Source of the DNA: Planctomycetota bacterium
Lineage (GTDB): Bacteria; Planctomycetota; MHYJ01; JACPRB01
DNA: 64,000 bases
NCBI GenBank assembly: GCA_016209705.1
Contig: JACQVR010000023.1
Coordinates: 1 to 64,000, forward strand
Reading direction: 5' to 3'
The notes beneath the pieces are model-generated. The model worked only from the letters and a program-made list of their open reading frames with translations. It was not told the origin of the DNA and did not search any database. Both the position numbers and the translations under genes were made by a program. Shown piece by piece: positions 52,496 to 60,203 of this stretch; position 1 is the first letter of the stretch; the number at the start of each line of letters is the position of its first letter.

Positions 52496-52984
52496 ATGGT
52501 CCGCCACCACGTCGTCGACCTCGAAGAAATCGAAGGCATGAACATGACGCCGATGATCGACGTCGTGTTTCAGCTCATCATCTTCTTCATGCTGGTCATG
52601 GACATGTCCCGCCAGCAGCTCACGCCGCTGAAGCTTCCCACGGCCAGCAAGGCGGAAAAGGAGAAGTTCACGGACGAGACGCAGCTCATCCTGAACGTGA
52701 GGGACAACGGCGAAATCCTGATCGGGGGAAAGCTGTATTTCCGCCCTCCTCAGGACCCCACCCAATACGAAGCGCGCAAGCTGGAGGACCTGTTCGAAGC
52801 CCGGCGCCAGATCCGCGCCTACCAGGAGGTCGCCGGCGACGCCAACTTCGTCAAGTACCCGATCTTGGTTCGGGCCGACCGATCCGCGCCGTTCCAATGG
52901 GTGCAGATGATCCTGATGATCGCGACGTTGCACGGCGGCGTCACGCAAGTCTCCTTGGGCGCCATGCAGGATCAAGTCAAGTAG
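52496..52984 (+). CDS. exbD: ExbD/TolR-type protein (first copy)
   Basis: 162 residues. The N-terminal segment EGMNMTPMIDVVFQLIIFFM carries the single TM helix with the essential proton-binding Asp. A periplasmic beta/alpha domain follows (ETQLILNVRDNGEILIGGKL ... YPILVRADRSAPFQWVQMIL), ending with residues typical of ExbD/TolR. It starts 4 nt after exbB and probably forms the channel together with ExbB and the second ExbD. Confidence 0.92.
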   Translation: MVRHHVVDLEEIEGMNMTPMIDVVFQLIIFFMLVMDMSRQQLTPLKLPTASKAEKEKFTDETQLILNVRDNGEILIGGKLYFRPPQDPTQYEARKLEDLFEARRQIRAYQEVAGDANFVKYPILVRADRSAPFQWVQMILMIATLHGGVTQVSLGAMQDQVK

Positions 52985-52999
52985 AAAGCGAGGAAGGCG

Positions 53000-53614
53000 A
53001 TGGCCCGGCGCAAACTGGAAGAGCAAAGAGTCCCGCCGATCCCGATGACGCCGATGATCGACGTGGTCTTCCAACTCTTGATCTTCTTCATGCTGACCAT
53101 GCACTTCAAGGAGGTCGAAGGGATCCTACGCACGATGCTCCCCAAGGACAAAGGCCTGCAATCGTCCTCCGTGCTCAACCCGGAGCTCCAGGAGATCCGC
53201 GTGATCATTTGCGCCGGCGGAGACACCCGAAAGCACATGCACGACAAGGGCAGCCATGAGAAAGTGGACAAGGACAATTCCCGCTGCACGCTGCTCGTCG
53301 AGCAGAACGAGATCGGCGAACTCTTTCTGACCGCCAAGCATCCCGACAGAGTGGACCAGAACAAGACCCTCTATAAGAACGCGGGAATGAAGATCAAGGA
53401 ACTGTACGACCTGACGCCCTCCACCCGGGACGCCTCGAAACGCGCTCCGGTGATCATCGACGCCGACAGCGAGACGCCCTACGAGCACGTCATCGGCATC
53501 GTCAACATCTGCAAGGAACACAAGATCGAGAACCTGGAGTTCGCCGGGAATCCCCGCTTCGACCTTTACTACGGTTCGAAGCAACGAGGGCAATTTACCC
53601 GCGAGCCGCGCTGA
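53000..53614 (+). CDS. exbD: ExbD/TolR-type protein (second copy)
   Basis: 204 residues. RVPPIPMTPMIDVVFQLLIF is the TM helix with the conserved Asp. The periplasmic part is longer than in the first copy, with extra segments (DTRKHMHDKGSHEKVDKDNS, GELFLTAKHPDRVDQNKTL) before the closing VIIDADSETPYEHVIGIVNI. Two consecutive ExbD genes after one ExbB are common in planctomycetes. The ATG at 53000 follows GAGGAAGGCG. It ends before a 329-nt gap holding the A4 hairpin element. Confidence 0.9.
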   Translation: MARRKLEEQRVPPIPMTPMIDVVFQLLIFFMLTMHFKEVEGILRTMLPKDKGLQSSSVLNPELQEIRVIICAGGDTRKHMHDKGSHEKVDKDNSRCTLLVEQNEIGELFLTAKHPDRVDQNKTLYKNAGMKIKELYDLTPSTRDASKRAPVIIDADSETPYEHVIGIVNICKEHKIENLEFAGNPRFDLYYGSKQRGQFTREPR

Positions 53615-53943
53615 TCCTCCGTTCCTCTTCCTTTCTTGGGTGAACCGCCAAAACGCCCCGGCGCCGCCGGAGCGGCTATCCGGCTTCGCCCCGCCCATTT
53701 TTCATCTGGCAGAGCCCGAAAGGGGCCGGGCGTAGGCGTCGCGGTGGCGCCATCGGGGGGGCTTCACGTTAACCTCGTTGCGGTTTTGCGCCTTGGCGCT
53801 TTCAATCCTTTTCATGGATCTCCCAGCTTGCCGACATTAAAATTCCGCCGATTCGTGAAGGGTTCGGTTCGTCCAAGACCGTCCTCATAGATGTTATCTC
53901 GACAGGGCCCGCTCTGAAGCTCCGAAGCGAGAGGTGACGGAAC
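53615..53943. repeat. 329-nt gap with AACCGCC-type hairpin element A4 and an internal GC-rich insertion
   Basis: The left arm GTGAACCGCCAAAACGCC (53640-53657) and the right arm TTGCGGTTTTGCGCCTTGGC (about 53779-53798) are separated by a GC-rich stretch with its own inverted words (GGCGCC at both ends). The last ~140 nt before the next ATG carry no clear signal apart from the GAGAGGTGA ribosome site. No gene is seen. Confidence 0.7.
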
Positions 53944-56592
53944 ATGAAGCACGCGGCGTGGACTCGGACATTCCTGGCGGTCGTGGCGGCCGCCGTTGCC
54001 CTGTGGGGCTGCGCGAACGGAGCCCCGCCGGAACCGGAGGAACCCGCGCCCGCGCCCGCGCCCGCGGAACCGACGGCGGAAGGACCGCCGCCCCAGGACC
54101 CCGGCCAGATCCAAGCCGAGAACGAAGACTGGAAACGCATCGCCCAAGAGGTCGCCAAAGGCCGCACCCTACAGGAACAGCAGCGCATCTCCGAATCGAA
54201 CGCTCTGCACGACCAGGCTCTGGATTTCTATCGCAAGGGAGCCTTCGAGCAGGCGAAGGACGCCGCCGAAGCCGCCGTGGAGCGGTGGTCGGGCAACGTC
54301 GAGGCCCGCAAGCTCCTCAGCGACATCAACGCCATCCTGGTGGGCCCCGCCAACCAAGGCATGGGCGGACTGACCGAACGGGTCAAGAATGAAATGAAGG
54401 TCCGCATCGAAGCCGCCCAGATCGAAATCACGTCCAAGATCCGCGAGGGCGACCGCTATCTCATGGTCAACGACTATGAAGCCGCGCTGAAGAGCTTCGA
54501 GGAAGCCGAGTTCAAGATCAAGAGCATCCCCTACGAAGTCAAGGCCATGTCCCAGTTGCTGCCGCTCGTGGAGGAACTCATCCGGAAGGCGCGCGACGGA
54601 GCGCTGTTCCAGAAAAAATCCCTGGAAGAAGCCCAGCGGAAGATGGCCGAAGCCGAAGTGGCCGCCTTCGAGATCGCCCGCAAGCGCGAAATCCTGGAGA
54701 AGATCGCCAACCAGCTCGAGCTGGCCTACATGGCGTTCGACCAGAAGCGGTTCGACCAGTGCATCAAGCTGTGCGACAACATCCTGGGCATCGACGCCCA
54801 CTATGCCGTGGCCCTGGAACTCAAGGAGGACGCCCAGAAAGTCCGCCACCGGGAAGAGTATTACGACTTCATCAAGGCCAAAGTGGAGAACTGGAAGCAA
54901 CTGACGAATTCCGATGACGAGGCGATCATTCCGTATTCGGAGATGCTGCGCTTCCCCTCCCGGGAAGAGTGGGCGGAAATCTCCAAACGCGCCGACGCCG
55001 CCATCCTGAAGACGTCCGAGGCCGAAGCGGAGGAGGACCCGGACATCCTGGCCATCAACCGCAACCTCGACACGATCAAGCCGATCATGAACTTCGAGAA
55101 CGCCCGGCTGGAAGACATCCTCGCCTACCTCCGCGATTTCACGGGGTTGAACATCCACATCGATCAGGCGCTGGGCGACAAGTACGATCCCACGAAGACC
55201 GTGACGTTCAAGGTCAAGGACCTGCCCCTGCGCAACTCCCTGATACTGCTCCTGCGGCAGTTCGACCTGGATTTCACTGTCACCCAGGAGCGGATCGTCC
55301 TGATCACCTCGCCCGACAGGGCGGGCGGAACGCCGATGCTGGAGCTTCACGACATCCGGGACATCCTGGTGAAAATCACGGATTTCCCCGGCCCGCGCGT
55401 CGAGCTGCTGTCTCCGTCCGCCGCGGGAATGCTCAGCGGGGCCAGCTTCACGCTGGATGAGCCCAAGGAAAGCGCCGTTTCCGAAGAGCAGATAGTGGAG
55501 CTCATCCAGGAAAACATCGCCCCCGGGACCTGGGAAGGGGAATACACCTTGGAGCAGACCCCCAACCAGCAGCTCCTGGTCAACCATACGCCCAAGGTCC
55601 AGCGGGAGCTGCGCCAGTTCCTCACCCGGCTGCGCAGCTACACCGGCACGATGGTTTCGGTGACCGCGCGGTTCATCGCCTCCTACGACGATTTCCTCAA
55701 CGAGGTCGGCGTCGATATCATCAACCGGCCGCCGGTGGGCGGATATGACATCGGGGGAGCGGGATTCACCGACATCGACGAGCGGGCCACCAGCGAAGTC
55801 GGCCCCGGCTTCGTGACGCGCGAAAGCGCGCGCCTGGAAGTCTACGATCTGCGCGCCCAGACCTTCCACACGTTGATTCGGTCCGACGCGGGAGCGGGCA
55901 TCGTGGATCCCATGTCCAACCGGCTGTTCAACCAAGGCGGACTGGGCCTGCAATACCAGTGGATCGGCGAGCAGGCCCTTCAGATCGTGCTGCGCGCCGT
56001 GCACAAGCGGCACAAGGCGACGATCGTCCAGGCGCCGCGGATCACCGTGTTCAATACCCAAAGGTCGCACGTCATGGTTCAGGTCCAGCGCGCCTACATC
56101 GCCGACCTCGAACCGCAGATTGCGCTGGCCGCGGCCGCGTACGACCCGGTTCTCAGCGTGCTCGTCGAGGGCGTCGTGCTGGACGTCCGGCCGATCGTCT
56201 CCAACGACCGCAAGTACGTGACCCTCGAACTGCGTCCGTCGATGGCGGAATTACAGCAGGTCCGCACCGTCGACATTTCAACCGGGCTCGGATTGATCGG
56301 CCAGATCTTCGGCGTCCAGGGCGGCCAGCAAAACACCATCCAGCTCCCCTGGATCGTCCTGCAACGCACCGAGACGACGGTCACGGTTCCCGATCGGGGG
56401 ACTCTGGTCATCTCCGGCTTCAAGGACATCATCATGCGCGACCACCGTTCCGGCGTGCCCTTCCTGGAAAACATTCCGGTGCTCAACTTCTTCTTCACCA
56501 AGAAGGGCCAGACGAACGAGCGTCGCCGCTTGCAGATCCTGGTCACCCCGGAGATCATCGAGCTGGGCGAATACGAGCACGAGAAGTACTAG
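53944..56592 (+). CDS. outer-membrane secretin with N-terminal helical region (second copy)
   Basis: 882 residues, paralogous in design to the secretin at 44423-47077. A lipoprotein signal (AVVAAAVALWGCANG) is followed by a Pro/Ala/Glu-rich linker and helical units (ALDFYRKGAFEQAKDAAEAA, LAYMAFDQKRFDQCIKLCDN). An N-domain (FENARLEDILAYLRDFTGLN) leads to secretin motifs FLTRLRSYTGTMVSVTARFI, FNTQRSHVMVQVQRAYIADL, VLDVRPIVSNDRKYVTLELR, VPDRGTLVISGFKDIIMRDH and ENIPVLNFFFTKKG. It lies behind ExbBD, suggesting a second outer-membrane port of the same envelope machine or one dedicated to ExbBD. Confidence 0.92.
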   Translation: MKHAAWTRTFLAVVAAAVALWGCANGAPPEPEEPAPAPAPAEPTAEGPPPQDPGQIQAENEDWKRIAQEVAKGRTLQEQQRISESNALHDQALDFYRKGAFEQAKDAAEAAVERWSGNVEARKLLSDINAILVGPANQGMGGLTERVKNEMKVRIEAAQIEITSKIREGDRYLMVNDYEAALKSFEEAEFKIKSIPYEVKAMSQLLPLVEELIRKARDGALFQKKSLEEAQRKMAEAEVAAFEIARKREILEKIANQLELAYMAFDQKRFDQCIKLCDNILGIDAHYAVALELKEDAQKVRHREEYYDFIKAKVENWKQLTNSDDEAIIPYSEMLRFPSREEWAEISKRADAAILKTSEAEAEEDPDILAINRNLDTIKPIMNFENARLEDILAYLRDFTGLNIHIDQALGDKYDPTKTVTFKVKDLPLRNSLILLLRQFDLDFTVTQERIVLITSPDRAGGTPMLELHDIRDILVKITDFPGPRVELLSPSAAGMLSGASFTLDEPKESAVSEEQIVELIQENIAPGTWEGEYTLEQTPNQQLLVNHTPKVQRELRQFLTRLRSYTGTMVSVTARFIASYDDFLNEVGVDIINRPPVGGYDIGGAGFTDIDERATSEVGPGFVTRESARLEVYDLRAQTFHTLIRSDAGAGIVDPMSNRLFNQGGLGLQYQWIGEQALQIVLRAVHKRHKATIVQAPRITVFNTQRSHVMVQVQRAYIADLEPQIALAAAAYDPVLSVLVEGVVLDVRPIVSNDRKYVTLELRPSMAELQQVRTVDISTGLGLIGQIFGVQGGQQNTIQLPWIVLQRTETTVTVPDRGTLVISGFKDIIMRDHRSGVPFLENIPVLNFFFTKKGQTNERRRLQILVTPEIIELGEYEHEKY

Positions 56593-56645
56593 CGCTCGCT
56601 TGCGGCATCCCATAATCCGAGCCGTTTTTATACAATCAGGGGCCG

Positions 56646-57377
56646 ATGCCGCCCCTGCTGAAAGCGGTCCTGTTTGACATCGACGACACCCTGTACTCGA
56701 CCACCCGATTCGCTGCCGCCGCCCGCCGGGCGGCCGTTGAAGCGATGCGCGGCCTGGGCGTCCGCGCGCCGGCCGCTTCCCTCCTGAAGGAACTGGACGA
56801 GACCATCGCCGAATTTGGAAGCAACTATGAGCATCATTTCGATAAGCTCCTCCTTCGGCTGCCCCGATCCGCGATCCGCGGCCTGAACCGATCGCTCGTG
56901 ATCGCCGCGGCCATCGCCGCCTATCACGACGCCAAGTTCACCCAACTGGAGCCTTTTCCCGACGTCCTCCCAGCGTTGTCCCGACTGGCCGGAACTCCCC
57001 TGAAACTGGGCATCATCACCGACGGTTTGGAGATCAAACAGGCGGAGAAGCTGATCCGATTGAGCGTCCTCCCGTTTTTCCCCCACCGCGCCATCTTCAT
57101 TTCGGATCAGATCGGAATCTCCAAACCCAACCCCAAGATCTACCGGCGCGCCTGCGAAGACCTCGACGTCGACCCCGGCCATGCCCTCTACGCGGGAGAT
57201 CATCCCGTCAAGGATATCGACGCGGCCAACGCCGCTGGGATGATCACGGCGCTCATCCAGCGTTCCGGAAAACACGCGGCGCAGCGCGGCCGCACGCGGC
57301 CGCGCTACCAGGTGCGCGACCTTCACGAACTCTTGAAACTCATCGCGCGCGATTTTAAAGTGCCGCTCGCGCCTTGA
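56646..57377 (+). CDS. HAD-superfamily (IA) hydrolase
   Basis: 243 residues. Motif I AVLFDIDDTLYSTTRF carries the nucleophile Asp and the +2 Asp, motif II is LKLGIITDGLEIKQAEKL (Thr), the motif III Lys lies in ISKPNPKIYRRA, and motif IV is YAGDHPVKDIDAANAAG. The overall form resembles the TIGR02253-like HAD-IA subgroup. The substrate is unknown; a small phosphomonoester is likely. It stands between the second secretin and guaA, all on the plus strand. Confidence 0.88.
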   Translation: MPPLLKAVLFDIDDTLYSTTRFAAAARRAAVEAMRGLGVRAPAASLLKELDETIAEFGSNYEHHFDKLLLRLPRSAIRGLNRSLVIAAAIAAYHDAKFTQLEPFPDVLPALSRLAGTPLKLGIITDGLEIKQAEKLIRLSVLPFFPHRAIFISDQIGISKPNPKIYRRACEDLDVDPGHALYAGDHPVKDIDAANAAGMITALIQRSGKHAAQRGRTRPRYQVRDLHELLKLIARDFKVPLAP

Positions 57378-57391
57378 TGGCGCTCGCTTGT

Positions 57392-57434
57392 GGAATTCCG
57401 GATCGGCGATCGGAGATCGCCGATCCTGAATTCC
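57392..57434 (+). repeat. 20-bp near-perfect hairpin directly before guaA
   Basis: Arms 57392-57411 and 57415-57434 pair over 20 positions with one mismatch around GGA, built from GATCGGC-like 7-nt words. The guaA ATG begins two bases after the right arm and no Shine-Dalgarno is present, so the hairpin would occupy the ribosome-binding region. Confidence 0.85.
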
Positions 57435-57435
57435 A

Positions 57436-58980
57436 ATGGAACACGAGCTCATCGGCATCCTCGACTTCGGATCCCAGACCACCCAGCTCATCGCCCGCCG
57501 GGTCCGCGAAGCCGGCGTGTACTGTGAAATCCTCATGCCCGACGTTCGTCCGCAGGATCTCCGTACGCGCCATCTCAAGGGCCTGATTCTTTCCGGGGGC
57601 CCGGCCAGCGTGTACGCGCGAGGCGCTCCCCGTTGCGATCCTCGGATCTTTGAGCTGAACGTCCCCATCCTGGGCATATGCTACGGAATGATGCTCGCCT
57701 GCCGGACCCTCGGAAGCCGAATCACGGCGGCGCGGGAACGCGAATTCGGACGCGCCTCCCTGCGCATCGCCGACGGGACCCCGCTTTTCGACGGCGTGCC
57801 GCGGGAAACCGTAGTGTGGATGAGCCATGGAGACAAGGTCGAAACGACTTCAGAGGAATTCGAGGTCCTGGCCAACACCGAAAGCTGCGCGAATGCCGCG
57901 GTCCGGCACCGTGCCCGCCCCTTGTACGGGGTGCTGTTCCATCCAGAAGTGGCGCACACCTCCCACGGCGCCCTCATCCTGCGCAATTTCCTCTTCTCGA
58001 TCTGCGGATGCCGCGGGGACTGGGAGATGGCTTCGGTCATCGAAAGCTCGGTGGCTCAGATCCGCGACGCCGTCGGACCCTCCGGCCGCGTCCTCTGCGC
58101 CCTGTCGGGCGGCGTCGATTCCACCGTCACCGCCACGCTCGTCCATCGGGCCGTCGAGAACCGCCTGACCTGTGTGATGGTGGACAACGGCCTGCTCCGG
58201 TTGGATGAAGCGCGTCAGGTGAAGGATTTGCTCGGCGGGCAGATGCATCTGAACCTCCGCATCGTGGACGCCTCGGCGCTCTTCCTGAGGAAGCTGCGCG
58301 GCGTGTCCGATCCCGAACGCAAACGCAGGATCATCGGCCACGCGTTCATCGACGTCTTCACCCGAGAAGCGCGCAAGGTCAAAGGGGCGCAGTTCCTCGC
58401 CCAGGGAACACTCTATCCCGACGTGATCGAGAGCCGCAGCGCCTGGGGCGGCCCCAGCGCGGTCATCAAGACGCATCACAACGTCGGCGGTCTGCCCAAG
58501 AAGCTCAAATTCAAGCTGATCGAGCCGCTCCGGCACCTGTTCAAGGACGAGGTGCGTCACATGGGCCGAGCGCTGGGCCTGCCGGACACGCTGGTGGATC
58601 GCCAGCCGTTCCCCGGCCCCGGACTGGCCGTCCGCTGCATCGGCCCCTTGACGCGCGATCGGCTGGACATCCTCCGAAAAGCGGACGCCATCGTGCGCGA
58701 GGAAATCGAGCGAGCCGATCTGCACCGCCGACTATGGCAATACTTCGCGGTGCTCTTGCCGGTATCCACCGTCGGCGTGATGGGGGACGCGCGAACCTAC
58801 GAAAACGTCATCGCGGTGCGCGCGGTGGAGAGCACGGACGGAATGACGGCCGACTGGGCCCGACTTCCCGAAGACGCGCTCGCCCGCATCGGCTCCCGCC
58901 TGATCAACGAGGTGAAAGGGGTCAACCGCGCCGTCCTGGACATCTCGTCCAAGCCGCCTGCCACCATCGAGTGGGAATGA
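57436..58980 (+). CDS. guaA: GMP synthase (glutamine-hydrolysing)
   Basis: Converts XMP to GMP with ATP and glutamine; 514 residues. The class-I amidotransferase domain has GLILSGGPASVYARGAP, the nucleophile Cys in ILGICYGMMLACRTLG and the His-Glu pair in YGVLFHPEVAHTSHG. The ATP-pyrophosphatase loop is LCALSGGVDSTVTATLVHRA. Further landmarks are AQGTLYPDVIESRS, KTHHNVGGLP, PFPGPGLAVRCIG and VRAVESTDGMTADWARLP, ending in the dimerisation domain with PPATIEWE. The start codon lies immediately downstream of a strong hairpin. Confidence 0.97.
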   Translation: MEHELIGILDFGSQTTQLIARRVREAGVYCEILMPDVRPQDLRTRHLKGLILSGGPASVYARGAPRCDPRIFELNVPILGICYGMMLACRTLGSRITAAREREFGRASLRIADGTPLFDGVPRETVVWMSHGDKVETTSEEFEVLANTESCANAAVRHRARPLYGVLFHPEVAHTSHGALILRNFLFSICGCRGDWEMASVIESSVAQIRDAVGPSGRVLCALSGGVDSTVTATLVHRAVENRLTCVMVDNGLLRLDEARQVKDLLGGQMHLNLRIVDASALFLRKLRGVSDPERKRRIIGHAFIDVFTREARKVKGAQFLAQGTLYPDVIESRSAWGGPSAVIKTHHNVGGLPKKLKFKLIEPLRHLFKDEVRHMGRALGLPDTLVDRQPFPGPGLAVRCIGPLTRDRLDILRKADAIVREEIERADLHRRLWQYFAVLLPVSTVGVMGDARTYENVIAVRAVESTDGMTADWARLPEDALARIGSRLINEVKGVNRAVLDISSKPPATIEWE

Positions 58981-59013
58981 TGCATCCCCGTCGGGGTTCG
59001 TGCAAAAATTAAT

Positions 59014-59140
59014 GCTCTATTTCCGGATAAACCGCAAAAACGCCAAATCGCCATTCGAGTCTCTTTTGGCGCGGCCTTTTGGCGGTTTGGCTGTTTTGGC
59101 GGTTCAAGCCTTCCACCCGTAATCGCATCAGTTATTTATT
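59014..59140. repeat. AACCGCC-type dispersed hairpin element, copy A5
   Basis: Left arm AAACCGCAAAAACGCCAAAT (59029-59048); right arm CCTTTTGGCGGTTTGGCTGT with TTTGGCGGTTC (59075-59105). The flanks TGCTCTATTTCC upstream and CCTTCCAC...GCATCA...TTATTTAT downstream match copy A6, so the unit is about 110 nt. It lies between the convergent guaA and HMA-like genes. Confidence 0.82.
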
Positions 59141-59201
59141 CACAGCTCCTTAGTCGAAGTTCCTGAAAAATGGGCGAGGCTTGCCTACGATATCCTCTCG
59201 T

Positions 59202-59957
59202 TCATTCCGGCGGCGTGGAACTTCCGGCGGACTTCCCGTCCGCCCCCTCTTCCTCTTTCGCCCGTCCGGGAAAGACCGTGAACGCCGCTTCCGCCGCCGC
59301 GGAGGCCAGGTCCAGGTCCCGAGCGCTTCGTGGCATCATCAGGACGCTGATCGTCTTGGCGGCCTCGTCCACGTCGACGCGCAAGACCCCGGGAACTCCG
59401 CCGATCGCGCCCTTCAAGGCTTCGATCTGCGAGTCCGCATCCCACGCCGCATAGGAAAGCGTGCGCAGGCGGTGGGAGCGCAGCGCCAGGTAGCGAAATC
59501 CCGCGCCGGCGAAGACGTCGGGTAACTTCCGCGCGTCCAGCTCCGCGACCGGTCCGATCACGACGGCTTGTCCATCGTCGATGAACGCGTTCAGCACTCC
59601 CGGGACCCGGCTCAATGCCTCCACCAACCTCTTCGTCTCAGCGCTTCGGCCGATGGAAAAATCGATCACGCATTGAGCGGGCTCCACCAAGCTGGCCTTG
59701 GCCCGGATCCTCCAGGCCGCGTATTCGATCTGGCAGAGGTCGTCCCAATCCCCCCGATAGTTCATCCGCGCCTCGGTCGCTCCCACGACCAGGTGGGTAA
59801 CCCCCGGGACCTTGGAGAGCGCCTTCTCCAGACAGTCGCATTTCTTGGCTTCGTGCGGAATGAACTTGAGGAGGACGGACATGGATTCGATATCCGGCGG
59901 CTTCTGGGGCGGTTTGGCGCGTCGGGTACGGATCCGGTAGCCGTAGGCTTCCCCCAC
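59202..59957 (-). CDS. protein with three HMA-like (ferredoxin-fold) repeats, body of a TGA-interrupted secreted protein
   Basis: 251 residues from a GTG at 59957 (an ATG at 59882 would start just before the first repeat). Three units have the rhythm of heavy-metal-associated domains: KKCDCLEKALSKVPGVTHLV, TKRLVEALSRVPGVLNAFID, QIEALKGAIGGVPGVLRVDV. The CxxC metal-binding motif is absent, so metal binding is doubtful. In the same frame, 27 codons upstream, lies a complete signal peptide ORF (60110-60036) ended by TGA. The intact ancestor was probably a secreted 302-residue protein. The C-terminus is Glu/Gly/Ser-rich. It is convergent with guaA. Confidence 0.6.
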   Translation of the reverse strand: MGEAYGYRIRTRRAKPPQKPPDIESMSVLLKFIPHEAKKCDCLEKALSKVPGVTHLVVGATEARMNYRGDWDDLCQIEYAAWRIRAKASLVEPAQCVIDFSIGRSAETKRLVEALSRVPGVLNAFIDDGQAVVIGPVAELDARKLPDVFAGAGFRYLALRSHRLRTLSYAAWDADSQIEALKGAIGGVPGVLRVDVDEAAKTISVLMMPRSARDLDLASAAAEAAFTVFPGRAKEEEGADGKSAGSSTPPE

Positions 59958-60035
59958 GCCTCCGGCCGCGCCGGAGCGCGCCGCCTCGCCGATTCCTCTC
60001 GCGACGCCCGAACCGGGCGACTCGCCGCCGCCGCT

Positions 60036-60110
60036 TCACTGGGCGTGCGCCGGCGCCACCGAAATCGGAATGGCCAGGACAGACGCCGTCAGGCAGAACA
60101 GGATCTTCAT
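60036..60110 (-). other. signal-peptide ORF cut off by in-frame TGA (5' part of HMA-like gene)
   Basis: The ATG at 60110 opens a 24-residue typical Sec signal peptide (KILFCLTASVLAIPISVAPA ending HAQ), immediately followed by TGA (60036-60038). The next 27 codons in the same frame encode a Gly/Ser/Ala linker and run into the HMA-like ORF. Either the gene is broken, or TGA is read through, or the base call is wrong. Confidence 0.65.
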
Positions 60111-60203
60111 CGAGCGCCCCTCTGATTCTTGAGCAGGATACTGCAAATCTCCTACCCATATTAGACACCGTGGCGGCCTCGGCCGTGCTGTGATAGTTTC
60201 GAA

